From: Eggerthella sp.
GTDB lineage: Bacteria; Actinomycetota; Coriobacteriia; Coriobacteriales; Eggerthellaceae
Direction of reading: 5' to 3'
DNA length: 64,000 nt
Assembly (NCBI GenBank): GCA_030540085.1
Contig: JAUNWY010000001.1
Span: forward strand, 151,480-215,479
Position numbers and translations under genes: made by a program
The notes under the pieces: generated by a model
Told to the model about the DNA's origin: nothing
Databases searched by the model: none
Seen by the model: the letters and a program-made list of their open reading frames with translations, nothing else
In this document: piece after piece, positions 1 through 8,598 of the stretch
Layout of the letters: each line of letters opens with the position of its first letter
Position numbering within the stretch: the first letter of the stretch is position 1

Positions 1-1531
1 GCAATTCCTTGTGCGCAAAGGCGTAGTAGTAGAAGCCCAAGAAAAAGGCGGCGAACAACCATGTCAGCGGATAAATGGCAGCAATTCCCACCAGACCAAG
101 CCTACAATGCTGAACGAGGAGCAGAAGCATCAGACGCATCGCAACAAAGCAGAACAGCGTTATCAGGGTTGCCTCTTTCGCTTTGCCGATACCGCGGCAA
201 ACACCCGCATACACCTCGATAAATGTATAGATCCAGTAGAACGGGAACGAGACCAACACGACCAATCCACCAGCGGCGACTACCTCAGCATTCTGGTCGA
301 AGAGCGCCACAACTGAAAACCGGAAAGCAAGAAGTGCTACAGCCGCTACAACCGCAAAAGCCACGCCAAGCGCAATGCAACAGCGGACCCCGCGATGAAC
401 CCGCCAATGATATTTGGCCCCTACGTTTTGCGCTGCCAACACCGTTGTCGTCTGGCCCAAGGCCACCAAAGGCGCATAGATGAGCGTTTCAATTTTGAAG
501 TACGCCGTGAAGGCAGCAACATTCGTCTCCCCTGTGGCATTGATGGCCACTTGAATCAACATATTGGAAAGGGTGACGCACAAGGCCTGAATCGCGACGG
601 GGAAACCAACAGTAAAGATTTCTTTGGCAATTGCGAAATCCATGCAGATAAGCGCTTTGCCCAAACGGGCTGCGGGCTGGGCTGCGGGTTTCGCCGCAGA
701 CTGGGTCACGGGCCTCGTCGTGAGCTGGTTCGCGGGCCCCGTCTCGGGCTGGGCTGCAACACCCGTCGCTGACCGCGACGCAAGCCGCGACTCAGACTCC
801 TGCGCCGGCCGCATCGCAAGATCCGCCGCAAGCCCTGTCGTCGGCCGAATCGCAGAACGACCCTTCAGCATCGACTTAGCGCGCAGAAACGCGAACAGAA
901 ACGCAACGCCCTGAGAAAAGAACGTCGCCCACGCCACGCCATCGATGCCAAGCCCCAGGACCAGAAGTGCCACCGCATCGAGGGTAACGTTGACGATTCC
1001 ACCAACGATCTGGGCATATAAAGGCGTTCGCGAATCACCTATTCCCCGCAAGCAGGAAGCAACATTGTCGTAAAGAGCAATAAAAGGAAGCGCCAGAAAA
1101 TAGATGCGCAGGTAGGAAAGAGCACGATCATGCACAGATTCAGGAACAGCCATGAGCCCCACCAGCGCATCCGAGCAGACAATCCCCACAACACAAAACA
1201 GAGCGCCCATAAGCAACGCAAGAAAAACCGAGGTGCCAAAAACCCGGCGAAGCCCCTCTTCGTCTTTTGCGCCGTGTTTCGACGCAACAAGGACATTGGA
1301 GCCAACCGAAAAGCCGGAAAGGAAGCTCACCACGCACGTTACCGCAAGGGACGATGCTCCAATGGCAGCAATTCCCGCCGTGCCTTCAACGTTTCCGGCA
1401 AAGAGCGCATCGGTGGCAGAATACAAAAGCTGCACCAAGTTGGCACACAACAAGGGGAGGGCGAAGCAGGCAACGTTTTTCGCCATGTTTCCCCTGGTGA
1501 AGTCTACTGTTTTCACCACTCCGCCCTTCAT
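1..1531 (-). CDS. MATE family multidrug/Na+ efflux transporter, 3' end cut by window edge
   Basis: An inner-membrane exporter of the MATE family, which expels organic cations or other small molecules in exchange for Na+ or H+. The minus frame is open from the ATG at 1531 to the left edge (about 510 codons), so only the last few residues are missing. Hydrophobic helices alternate as in MATE proteins, with the N-lobe phrase CLRGIGDSRTPLYAQ and the matching C-lobe phrase GVCRGIGKAKEA. Between the lobes, at about residues 220-292 (positions 655-870), is a hydrophilic Ala/Pro/Gln/Thr/Arg-rich stretch far longer than the usual loop. An ATG 15 codons further in, behind AGGGGAAAC, is another possible start. 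It follows the ABC importer genes on the same strand after a 307-base gap, so it may export a related compound; that link is inference. Confidence 0.88.
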   Translation of the reverse strand, partial: MKGGVVKTVDFTRGNMAKNVACFALPLLCANLVQLLYSATDALFAGNVEGTAGIAAIGASSLAVTCVVSFLSGFSVGSNVLVASKHGAKDEEGLRRVFGTSVFLALLMGALFCVVGIVCSDALVGLMAVPESVHDRALSYLRIYFLALPFIALYDNVASCLRGIGDSRTPLYAQIVGGIVNVTLDAVALLVLGLGIDGVAWATFFSQGVAFLFAFLRAKSMLKGRSAIRPTTGLAADLAMRPAQESESRLASRSATGVAAQPETGPANQLTTRPVTQSAAKPAAQPAARLGKALICMDFAIAKEIFTVGFPVAIQALCVTLSNMLIQVAINATGETNVAAFTAYFKIETLIYAPLVALGQTTTVLAAQNVGAKYHWRVHRGVRCCIALGVAFAVVAAVALLAFRFSVVALFDQNAEVVAAGGLVVLVSFPFYWIYTFIEVYAGVCRGIGKAKEATLITLFCFVAMRLMLLLLVQHCRLGLVGIAAIYPLTWLFAAFFLGFYYYAFAHKEL

Positions 1532-1838
1532 CAACTATTTCTTTGCCGTCGGTGCGCTTGGCGAAGCCGACGGCTTTCACCGCCGCGTCCGTCATTGTCA
1601 TTTCCGCGAATGCCCTCTGGGAAAAGCACCTGAACAACTGCGACGCTTCGGCTTCGTGGGGCGCAATACGCTGCGAAGTCCCGATCCCAAATCGCCCGGG
1701 CCATTTCGGCACTAGGGCCAAAGCTCGCAATACGCTGCGGAGCCCAGCCTCGAAACGCCAAGGTCTCCTCAGCGCCAAAAGTCAAAGCGCCCAGTCCGTT
1801 TCAGCCCCTCGACCCCAAAACGCCCAAGCTCAAACCCC
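1532..1838. repeat. Gene-free gap with degenerate ~32-33 bp repeats after the oppF-like stop
   Basis: No convincing gene. A 13-base motif of the form CAAAACGCCCAAG recurs at 1751, 1783 and 1816 (spacing 32 and 33). A perfect 14-base direct repeat, CGCAATACGCTGCG, lies at 1662-1675 and 1726-1739, 64 bases apart, which is twice the same period. The array begins just past the stop of the ABC ATPase gene and is read as its 3' flank. The small minus-strand frames through it have no family resemblance. Confidence 0.6.
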
Positions 1839-2597
1839 TCAATCCAAACCACTGAGGGAAAACACGGAACTCATCAGCTTTTTCGCACAGGCGCTTTGAG
1901 GGTTGGCAACCACATTTTCAGTGGGGCCGCATTCAACAACTCCCCCTTCATCAAGCACCAGGAGCCTATCGGCAAGCTCCGACACAAGCGCCAAATCGTG
2001 AGTAATAAACACGATGGACACCTTGCCCTTCAACCGTTCGATGAGCGAGACAATATGCGCTTGGGTAGACACATCAAGGGCGCTGGTTATCTCATCGCAT
2101 ATCAGCACCGAAGGGCTGGCGGTAAGTGCCCTCGCCAATGCCGCACGTTGGCACTGGCCTCCACTTACCTGAGAAGGAAAGCGCCGGTAAAAGCTCTCAT
2201 CCAAGCCAACCAGCTGGAGCTTTTCAAGGACTTGCTTCTTCGCTTCCGCACGCGTGGCACCAAAACTGCGCGCCACCTCGGCGATGCTGGCACCCAACGT
2301 ATAACTGGGATCGAACGATTCCAGCGGCATCTGGAACACCATCTGAATATTCGAATACACCTCTTTACGCTGCCTGCGCGGCAGACCGAGGATCTCTTTC
2401 CCAAACAAGGAAACCGAGCCGCCATCAGGCCGCTCAAGCAGCGTGATGACGCGGGCAAGCGTGCTTTTACCGCTGCCGCTGCCGCCAACAACGCCTAGGC
2501 ATTCGCCCTGCTCCAGGATGAAGCTCACTTTGTTCAGCGCCGGCCTTCCCATGCCAGGAAAGCGCTTGGACACATCGTTGACCTCCAGCGCCTTCAT
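1839..2597 (-). CDS. Peptide/nickel-type ABC transporter ATPase, OppF/DppF-like
   Basis: Second nucleotide-binding subunit of an Opp/Dpp/Nik-class importer; it hydrolyses ATP on the cytoplasmic face to drive uptake. The 252 residues carry Walker A GGSGSGKST, the ABC signature VSGGQCQRAALARAL, Walker B VLICDEITSALD and the H-loop FITHDLALV. It is shorter than many OppF proteins and lacks the C-terminal oligopeptide domain seen in longer members. Its ATG overlaps the stop of the OppD-like gene by four bases, so the two ATPases are translationally coupled. The substrate cannot be told from the ATPase. Confidence 0.93.
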   Translation of the reverse strand: MKALEVNDVSKRFPGMGRPALNKVSFILEQGECLGVVGGSGSGKSTLARVITLLERPDGGSVSLFGKEILGLPRRQRKEVYSNIQMVFQMPLESFDPSYTLGASIAEVARSFGATRAEAKKQVLEKLQLVGLDESFYRRFPSQVSGGQCQRAALARALTASPSVLICDEITSALDVSTQAHIVSLIERLKGKVSIVFITHDLALVSELADRLLVLDEGGVVECGPTENVVANPQSACAKKLMSSVFSLSGLD

Positions 2598-3379
2598 CGA
2601 GCACTCCTTAACTTAGGAACAGAGGCAATAAGCTGACGGGTGTACGGATGCTGAGGGCAAGCGATAACCTGCTCGGAAGGCCCTTGTTCCACAACCTCCC
2701 CGTCTTTCATGACATAGAGATACTGGGCCATGTGGGCAAGCACGGCAATGTTATGGGACACCACTAAAAGCGACACCCCGAATTCGCGATTTGCCGAAAC
2801 AAGCTCCTCTACCACTTGCGCCTGAACCGCCACATCAAGAGCGCTGGTGGGCTCATCGGCGAAAACGACCTTTGGGGAATTCATCAAAGCAAGACCGATA
2901 GCAGCACGTTGGGCCATACCACCGGAAAGCTCGAAAACATAACTGTCCAAAACCCGATCAGGATCGGAAAGCCCCAGCCTTCCAAGAAGAGATGCCGCAC
3001 GCGCGCGAGCCTCCCCCTTCGAAAGCTCGCCACGCAAAAGAGCAGTCTCCTCGAATTGGGAACCCAGCGTGCGCACGGGGCTGAAAGCCCGCTGCGGGTT
3101 TTGCGACACCAACGACGCCACCGTACTGACGTAGGAAAGATGCTCCGCCTGAGACATGCCGGAAACGTCTTTCCCAGCAAAGCGAATGGAGCCGTCGCAA
3201 ACCTGGCCTGCCTGCCCAAGCGTTCCAAGCGCGGCGCGCAGCAGCGTAGTTTTGCCGCTGCCCGATTCACCCACGATGCCCACAATAGAGCCCTGCTCAA
3301 GGGAAACGGCGACACCGTGAAGCACGGCGTCACCGTTGTACGCAACACGCAAGTTTTCTGTTTCGAAAATTGCAGACAT
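2594..3379 (-). CDS. Peptide/nickel-type ABC transporter ATPase, OppD/DppD-like
   Basis: First nucleotide-binding subunit of the importer, 261 residues. It shows Walker A GESGSGKTTLL, signature LSGGMAQRAAIGLAL, Walker B VVFADEPTSALD, H-loop VVSHNIAVL, and the tail CPQHPYTRQLIASVP typical of Opp/Dpp/Nik ATPases. It starts five bases after the stop of the substrate-binding lipoprotein and overlaps the next ATPase gene by four bases, so it sits in the middle of one transcription unit. Family membership is clear; peptide versus nickel or metallophore use is open. Confidence 0.94.
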   Translation of the reverse strand: MSAIFETENLRVAYNGDAVLHGVAVSLEQGSIVGIVGESGSGKTTLLRAALGTLGQAGQVCDGSIRFAGKDVSGMSQAEHLSYVSTVASLVSQNPQRAFSPVRTLGSQFEETALLRGELSKGEARARAASLLGRLGLSDPDRVLDSYVFELSGGMAQRAAIGLALMNSPKVVFADEPTSALDVAVQAQVVEELVSANREFGVSLLVVSHNIAVLAHMAQYLYVMKDGEVVEQGPSEQVIACPQHPYTRQLIASVPKLRSAR

Positions 3380-3384
3380 ACACC

Positions 3385-4938
3385 CTACTTGTAAGACATC
3401 TGATAGTTCAGCCAGTCATACTGACCCTGCATAGCAAGGTTCTCAACATCGGCTGCCGTAACGTCATTCACCAGCGTATGGACCATGTAGACATAAGCAT
3501 GGTCGTCGAGCGCGATCTGCTGGATCTGCTTCACCAGTTCCTTCTGCTCGGCCTCGTCGCTGGTCTTCTTCAGCTGGCCAAGAAGCTCGTCAACCTTAGC
3601 GTTGCTGTAATGTCCATAGTTGCTGGTGCCCTCAGAACCCATAACCGCAGACAGGTAGGTGTAGGGGTTGCCCGTGGGAAGCGTGGAATAAGCCATGGTG
3701 CCAATGTCCCAGTCGCTATCAGCCAAACGAACGGTAATCTTTTCGGCTACTTCAATATCAGCAGCGATGCCGATCTGGGAAAGCTGAGATGCCAGCGCCT
3801 CGCAGTCCATGGGCAATGCAGCGTTTGCCTGGTAGGTGACCAGTTTCAGGGAAAGCTTCTTGCCGTCCTTTTCCAGCACACCGTCGCCATCGTTATCGGC
3901 ATAGCCGGCATCGGTCAGAATCTGCTTTGCCTTTTCCGCGTCGAAGCCGTCGCAGGTCACGCCATCGGCATAGCCAGAAGAATCAGGGAATGCGGCGTGA
4001 GATGACTCGGCGGAATTGTTGTAGATAGAGCTCACATACGAATCGCGATCGACGCACATGCCAACAGCCTGGCGAACCGCGTCATCCTGCATGGCTTCAC
4101 TCTTCATGTTGAAGTACAGCATATGGGCGCGAGCCTGATTGGTCTGATGCAAAGTGTACTTGGACGTATCGCTCAAGTTTCCAAGCTGGTCATCTGCAAC
4201 ATTCATCAGCGCGCAAACCTCACCGGACTGCAGGGCGGATACCTTCGACTGGTCGTCGGTCAGGTACTTTGCATGCACGGTCTTGATCTTCGGCTCGCCT
4301 TGCCAATAGGAATCGTAGGCAGAAAGCTCAACGTCGCCATTGCCTGCAACCGAATCGATCTTGTAGGGGCCAGTACCCACAGGCTCATCTTCGGCAGCGC
4401 CCGAGTTCACGTCGATGATAGATGCAACGGGCTCGGACAATTCGTTCTTGAAGGCGGTGTTCAGGGAATTGGTGGTAACGGTAAGCACGTTGCCATCGGC
4501 TTCCATGCTGGCAATATCGAGCGATTTCTTGGCGCGCTCGTTCATGCTGATGGTGCGATTCAGGCAATCCGCTACCGCCTGAGCATTGAGTTCGTTGCCG
4601 TTTTGGAACGTTACCCCTTCGCGAATCGTGATCTTCCACGTGGTGTCGTTCACCATTTCGGCGGATTCAGCCAACATGGGCTGAGGGTCGAAGTTGGCAT
4701 CAATGCGGAACAGCTGCTCGTAGATGCCCAGATAGGAGCCCTGCCAACCCATGTAGTTGTTTGTTGGGTCAAGGTTGTACTCGCCAGCGTTGGAAGTCCA
4801 GGCAACGCTCATTTCATCGCTGTTGCTCCTAGAATCCGACGAGCACCCCACCAGCGCGCCCACCGCACCTGCACCCAAGGCGCAGGCAAGGGTTACGGCA
4901 GCAATGCGCTTTGCCCATCTCTTCTTAGTTTTCGCCAT
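3385..4938 (-). CDS. ABC transporter substrate-binding lipoprotein, family 5 (Opp/Dpp/Nik)
   Basis: Extracellular solute receptor for the importer, 517 residues. A charged start (MAKTKKRWAKR) precedes a hydrophobic signal segment ending in the lipobox LVGC, so the mature protein should be lipid-anchored at Cys32 or thereabouts. Family 5 hallmarks follow: a LAESAEMVNDTTWKITIREGV-like region, GTGPYKI, and a C-terminal solute-binding lobe with YLSAVMGSEG and NYGHYSNAKVDELL. The gene lies between the permease and ATPase genes with short gaps (24 and 5 bases). Ligand class is unknown; NikA- and DppA-type receptors share this fold. Confidence 0.94.
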   Translation of the reverse strand: MAKTKKRWAKRIAAVTLACALGAGAVGALVGCSSDSRSNSDEMSVAWTSNAGEYNLDPTNNYMGWQGSYLGIYEQLFRIDANFDPQPMLAESAEMVNDTTWKITIREGVTFQNGNELNAQAVADCLNRTISMNERAKKSLDIASMEADGNVLTVTTNSLNTAFKNELSEPVASIIDVNSGAAEDEPVGTGPYKIDSVAGNGDVELSAYDSYWQGEPKIKTVHAKYLTDDQSKVSALQSGEVCALMNVADDQLGNLSDTSKYTLHQTNQARAHMLYFNMKSEAMQDDAVRQAVGMCVDRDSYVSSIYNNSAESSHAAFPDSSGYADGVTCDGFDAEKAKQILTDAGYADNDGDGVLEKDGKKLSLKLVTYQANAALPMDCEALASQLSQIGIAADIEVAEKITVRLADSDWDIGTMAYSTLPTGNPYTYLSAVMGSEGTSNYGHYSNAKVDELLGQLKKTSDEAEQKELVKQIQQIALDDHAYVYMVHTLVNDVTAADVENLAMQGQYDWLNYQMSYK

Positions 4939-4962
4939 CTCGCTTTCCTTTCTTCGATGGTT

Positions 4963-5817
4963 TTATTTCTTTTCCCTCGCAAACAGCGAGCCCTTATTCC
5001 CAAGCGCTTCGTTGACCGAATCGCCGAAATAGTTGAACACCGCAACCACCAAGAAGATGGCAAAGCCTGGTGCGAATACCGCCCAAGGTGCGGTTTGGAA
5101 CCCTGATGCCGCCTGATTGATCATGGCGCCCAACTCGGGCGAAGGGGGCGATGCGCCCAAACCCAAAAACGAAAGCCCCGCCAAACTGAGCATCGAACCA
5201 CCGATATCCAAACACGCCGTAACGATCAAGGGCGGAAGGATGTTGGGCAGCACATGCTTCAGGGCAATTGCCGTTCTGCTCAGGCCGCCAATAACTGCCG
5301 CCTGAATGAAGGGGCGCTCTTTCAGCGCCAACACGGAAGAACGGGCAATACGCGCAAAGCGCGTCCAGCCAGGAACCACCAGCGCGATAACCGCATTCTG
5401 CAGACCGCCGCCCAGAAGGCCGGCGATGGCAATGCCCAAAACCAAGGTCGGGAACGCCATGAAGGCATCGGTGATGCGCATTACCACGGAATCGAACACG
5501 CCGCCGATATACCCCGACAACGCACCCAGAACCGAACCGATAACAACGCTTAAAGCCACGACCGCCAAAGCAGCAAGCACGGTGGTATGCAGTCCCGTTA
5601 GCACACGGCACAAAATGCAGCGCCCCAGCGAATCGGTGCCCATAAGGAATTCCCCGTCGGGCGCGCGGTTCGACAACGCAAGGTTGGCAAGTTCGGCATC
5701 GTGCTGGCACAACAAAGGCGCAACGAACGAGAACGCAACGATAAGCAGCGCAACAATGCCGCAATAGAGAGCACGGCGCCCAGCCAGACCGTCGCTTCGG
5801 CGTTTACCCCTAGACAT
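4963..5817 (-). CDS. Peptide/nickel-type ABC transporter permease, DppC/OppC-like
   Basis: Second transmembrane subunit of the importer. The frame is open further upstream, but the start chosen is the ATG at 5817 (MSRGKRRSDGLAG), giving 284 residues, the normal size for DppC; a longer version would run deep into the preceding permease gene. It has an N-terminal helix, the OppC phrase LMGTDSLGRCILCRVL, several further helices and the EAA-type loop GGLSRTAIALKHVLPNILPP that contacts the ATPase. It overlaps the upstream permease gene by eight bases. Confidence 0.92.
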   Translation of the reverse strand: MSRGKRRSDGLAGRRALYCGIVALLIVAFSFVAPLLCQHDAELANLALSNRAPDGEFLMGTDSLGRCILCRVLTGLHTTVLAALAVVALSVVIGSVLGALSGYIGGVFDSVVMRITDAFMAFPTLVLGIAIAGLLGGGLQNAVIALVVPGWTRFARIARSSVLALKERPFIQAAVIGGLSRTAIALKHVLPNILPPLIVTACLDIGGSMLSLAGLSFLGLGASPPSPELGAMINQAASGFQTAPWAVFAPGFAIFLVVAVFNYFGDSVNEALGNKGSLFAREKK

Positions 5818-6784
5818 GCGCACCACCCCGCCTGTCCTGGGCGGCGGATTGCTCCAGTGCCAAACGGGCACGAGGGTCAATTCGAGCCTGGAGCAAGTCA
5901 ACGCAAAGGTTGACCAGCACAAAAAGCACCGCAACGATAAGCACATACGCCTGAACAACCGGATAATCACGCGCAAATACCGCCTGCACCGCATAGAAGC
6001 CGATGCCGGGCCAGCTGAATACGTTTTCGATAATGGCGCTGCCACCCAAAAGCTGCGCAAACGTCATGCCCGTTAGCACCAAGATGGTAGGCGCCGTAGC
6101 TTTCAGCACGCTGCAGGACAGAATGGCAGTGTCGGAAATGCCGCGCAAACGCGCCGCTCCAACGTAATCCTGCTCCATTTCTTGCAGCACGATGGTGCGG
6201 ATCTGGCGGATGTACATCGCTGATTCGCAAAGGACCAGCGTCAGCACAGGCAGAACCCAGCCCACGCCCTTCATGCTTCCGATACTGGGCAACCAGTGAA
6301 GCGTCAGGGAGAACACAAATATCAAGATCAGAGCCATCAAGAAGCCCGGAACCGAAGCCCCCACAAAGGAAGCAAAGCGAATAATCAAATCAGTTGCGCG
6401 GTTCTTCTTCAAGGCGCACAAACAACCAAGGGGAATGGACACCACAAGCGTGAGCGCAAGAGAGGTTATGGCCAAGAACAACGTTGCCGGCATGCGCGCA
6501 GCGATTTCCGATGCAACGGGCCGCCCTGAGCTGATCGATATTCCCAAATTCCCTTGGAATACCCCCGCCAGCCACGCAACGTACTGCTCCGCCACAGGCC
6601 TGTCCAAGCCGAGCTCTGCCCTCTTCTGGGCAACCACATCGGGGTCGGGCACCGTGCCGCCACGCGACAAAAGCGCCGTGACCGGATCGCCAGGAGAAAA
6701 GTACATCAGGAAAAACGAGACAAGCGTCACCAAAAACAGCACCACCGCAAGATGCAGCAGTCGCTGTACGATCATTTTTTTCAT
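5810..6784 (-). CDS. Peptide/nickel-type ABC transporter permease, DppB/OppB-like
   Basis: First transmembrane subunit of the importer. The ATG at 6784 (MKKMIVQRLLHLAVV) gives 324 residues and the canonical DppB N-terminus: one helix, then MYFSPGDPVTALLSRGG. A longer frame to 6898 would overlap the methyltransferase gene and adds no helix. The EAA-type loop is around YVGAARLRGISDTAILSCS, and the C-terminus has the last helices of the family. It starts seven bases after the methyltransferase stop, so the methyltransferase and transporter are very probably one operon. Confidence 0.92.
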   Translation of the reverse strand: MKKMIVQRLLHLAVVLFLVTLVSFFLMYFSPGDPVTALLSRGGTVPDPDVVAQKRAELGLDRPVAEQYVAWLAGVFQGNLGISISSGRPVASEIAARMPATLFLAITSLALTLVVSIPLGCLCALKKNRATDLIIRFASFVGASVPGFLMALILIFVFSLTLHWLPSIGSMKGVGWVLPVLTLVLCESAMYIRQIRTIVLQEMEQDYVGAARLRGISDTAILSCSVLKATAPTILVLTGMTFAQLLGGSAIIENVFSWPGIGFYAVQAVFARDYPVVQAYVLIVAVLFVLVNLCVDLLQARIDPRARLALEQSAAQDRRGGAHV

Positions 6785-6791
6785 GGGGTGC

Positions 6792-8285
6792 CTAGCGAAC
6801 GGGCTTTCGCGCAACCACCATGAACTGAGGAGCAAATTCATAGCGTTGCTGCTCTTCGGCCGTCCATACGCGCGAAGAAACATCTTCAACCGCTTCAACT
6901 TCGAAGCCGAGCGAACGAAGGGCCATCACATCCCACGCAGGGCGGTCCGCCGCAGCAATGGGCATATCTTTCGCGAGTTCCTCCAGGACGTTGAAGATAG
7001 GCGAAGAACCCGTACCGTATGCAAGGGCACGCTTAGCGTCCAGCGATTCTTCGTGGAGGTAGTGCCACCAGGAAGAATCGAAATACACCAGATAGCCACC
7101 AGGGCGCAATGCATCGCGCCAGCTTTCCAAAGCTTCTTTGGCAACAGCCAAGTTGGAAAGCACGTTGCGGCTTACCACCACATCGAAGGTTTCAGGAACG
7201 AACGGAAGCTGATCGACACAGCCCAATACCAAAGGAATTTCCAGGCCCTGATGCTTTGCGTTCATGCGAGCATGAAGCAACATGCCCTGAGAAAAATCAA
7301 CGCCGCACACACGATATCCGCGCGATGCAAGAGTAAGTGCCATGGCGCCCGTGCCGCAGCCAGCATCAAGAATCCAAGGCGACGTAACGCCACGCTGCAG
7401 AAGTTTTTGCTGAATGAGATCGCCCCATTTATCGATGGAGCCATCGAGCCCAAACGTGTTGGAGCGCTCGTTCCAATAGTCACGTGTGGCTTTGAGCACG
7501 TTGAAGACTTCGTTTCCTTCTGCAGCAGCAACGGGTTTTTCCGCAGCCACGGCAAACAGAGGCGAAGCGCCGTACAGCTCATATTCCCAGTCCAGGTACA
7601 CTTCCTTGCCGGCATCTTCGATTACCGTGATGCCGTCGAAGCCCACCTGCGTCAGGGCATCGGCGTCCCATGCGGGGCGCACTACCGACGAAAGGGGAAG
7701 AGAGTCGTAGTAAGGCTTGTCGTTGGTGCACACAGCTGTGTGGATGCCGGTTTTCCGATAATACGCCGCTTCGTTTTCGCGCACCTTCTGCGCAACGGCT
7801 TCGCTGTAGAACTCGTGGTGCCAGTTCGCATCGAACACGAGCAGCTTTCCGCCAGGCTTCAGGACCTTCAGGCATTCACGATAGGCGGCAACCGGATTCG
7901 GCAGCGTCCACGTAACGTTGCGCGTCACAACCAGGTCAAAGGTTGCCTCGGGGAAGCTCAAACTTTCGGCGTCCATATGGAGCATCACCGCGTTAACGCC
8001 GCGCTTTTCGGCATTCGTACGAGCACACGCCAGCATATTATCGGAGGTATCGATGCCGTACACCTTGGCGCCTTCTGCGCCAAGCGCACAGGGGAAGAAT
8101 CCGGGGCCACAGCCCAAATCAAGAACGGTTTTCCCTTCAAGGGAGCACCCCGCCAAGCGAGAAACCAGGGCGACCCACTTCGCCGAGCGGGAATCTGCCA
8201 ATTCTTCGTTTACGTACTGATCGTAGTCATCAGAATCAGACCAGGAGAGTGATTCGTAATCGGGATCAAGCGCGGCTTCCTGCAT
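6792..8285 (-). CDS. Tandem-domain class I SAM-dependent methyltransferase
   Basis: A 497-residue protein made of two class I SAM-methyltransferase domains. The first SAM-binding motif is VLDLGCGPGFFPCALGAEG (about residues 55-75) with acidic GIDTSDNML after it; the second is ILDAGCGTGAMALTLASRG (about 297-315) with GVDFSQGML. Each half continues with similar phrases (DLVVTRNVTWTLPNP versus DVVVSRNVLSNLAV, then LKPGGKLLVFDANWHHE versus LRPGGYLVYFDSSWWHY), so the protein is an internal duplication. Both halves keep the glycine-rich motif and the acidic residue, so both could bind SAM. RBS AAGGGG precedes the ATG. It is the first gene of the importer operon. Substrate unknown; a transported small molecule or metallophore precursor is only a suggestion. 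Confidence 0.88.
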   Translation of the reverse strand: MQEAALDPDYESLSWSDSDDYDQYVNEELADSRSAKWVALVSRLAGCSLEGKTVLDLGCGPGFFPCALGAEGAKVYGIDTSDNMLACARTNAEKRGVNAVMLHMDAESLSFPEATFDLVVTRNVTWTLPNPVAAYRECLKVLKPGGKLLVFDANWHHEFYSEAVAQKVRENEAAYYRKTGIHTAVCTNDKPYYDSLPLSSVVRPAWDADALTQVGFDGITVIEDAGKEVYLDWEYELYGASPLFAVAAEKPVAAAEGNEVFNVLKATRDYWNERSNTFGLDGSIDKWGDLIQQKLLQRGVTSPWILDAGCGTGAMALTLASRGYRVCGVDFSQGMLLHARMNAKHQGLEIPLVLGCVDQLPFVPETFDVVVSRNVLSNLAVAKEALESWRDALRPGGYLVYFDSSWWHYLHEESLDAKRALAYGTGSSPIFNVLEELAKDMPIAAADRPAWDVMALRSLGFEVEAVEDVSSRVWTAEEQQRYEFAPQFMVVARKPVR

Positions 8286-8303
8286 CGTGTCCCCTTCTGC
8301 ATC

Positions 8304-8368
8304 GATGTTACTTCTTTTAGGACCGTAACATCATAGCATGCCGTAACACGTTTTTGAAATCTGTAACC
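8304..8368 (-). promoter_or_regulatory. Candidate operator/promoter of the methyltransferase-importer operon
   Basis: A perfect 8-base inverted repeat, GATGTTAC (8304-8311) and GTAACATC (8325-8332), ends 19 bases upstream of the methyltransferase ATG. The half-site GTAAC recurs in direct orientation at 8323-8330, 8341-8348 (both CCGTAACA, 18 apart) and, weaker, 8361-8368. On the minus strand a -10-like TATGAT overlaps the second half-site. This fits a repressor site covering the promoter; the regulator is unknown. The rest of 8286-8598 holds nothing else recognised apart from the next gene's terminator. Confidence 0.5.
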
Positions 8369-8560
8369 TGCGAACGGTTTTTGCAGGTTGCGGGCAGCCG
8401 CGACTCACGGACGGCAGTGCCGAATTCATGCCACCGCAGCCAGCAAGGCGCTTTCAGCAAGGCGCGGATCACCTTAACCCGCAAGCCGTCTTCTGCCCAT
8501 ATCCCGCAATCCAAAGCGATACGTCTTTCGACACCCAGCAACGCGCCTACCCTATCCCAT

Positions 8561-8586
8561 AAAAAACGCCGCCCGTGAGGGCGGCG
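8561..8586 (-). terminator. Rho-independent terminator after the paaK-like gene
   Basis: The stem CGCCGCCC / GGGCGGCG (8567-8586) is followed on the minus strand by a run of six T (8566-8561). It lies 13 bases past the stop of the ligase gene. Confidence 0.88.
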
Positions 8587-8598
8587 CCAACAAAAAAT

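Noticed and set aside
6435..8252. A 605-codon plus-strand frame opposite the permease and methyltransferase genes
   Set aside because: Antisense shadow; the minus strand has two SAM-binding motifs and a DppB signature.
8304..8332. BirA or NikR operator at the dyad upstream of the methyltransferase
   Set aside because: Arm sequences and spacing do not match the known TTGTNAAC-type or GTATGA-type sites; left as an unassigned dyad.
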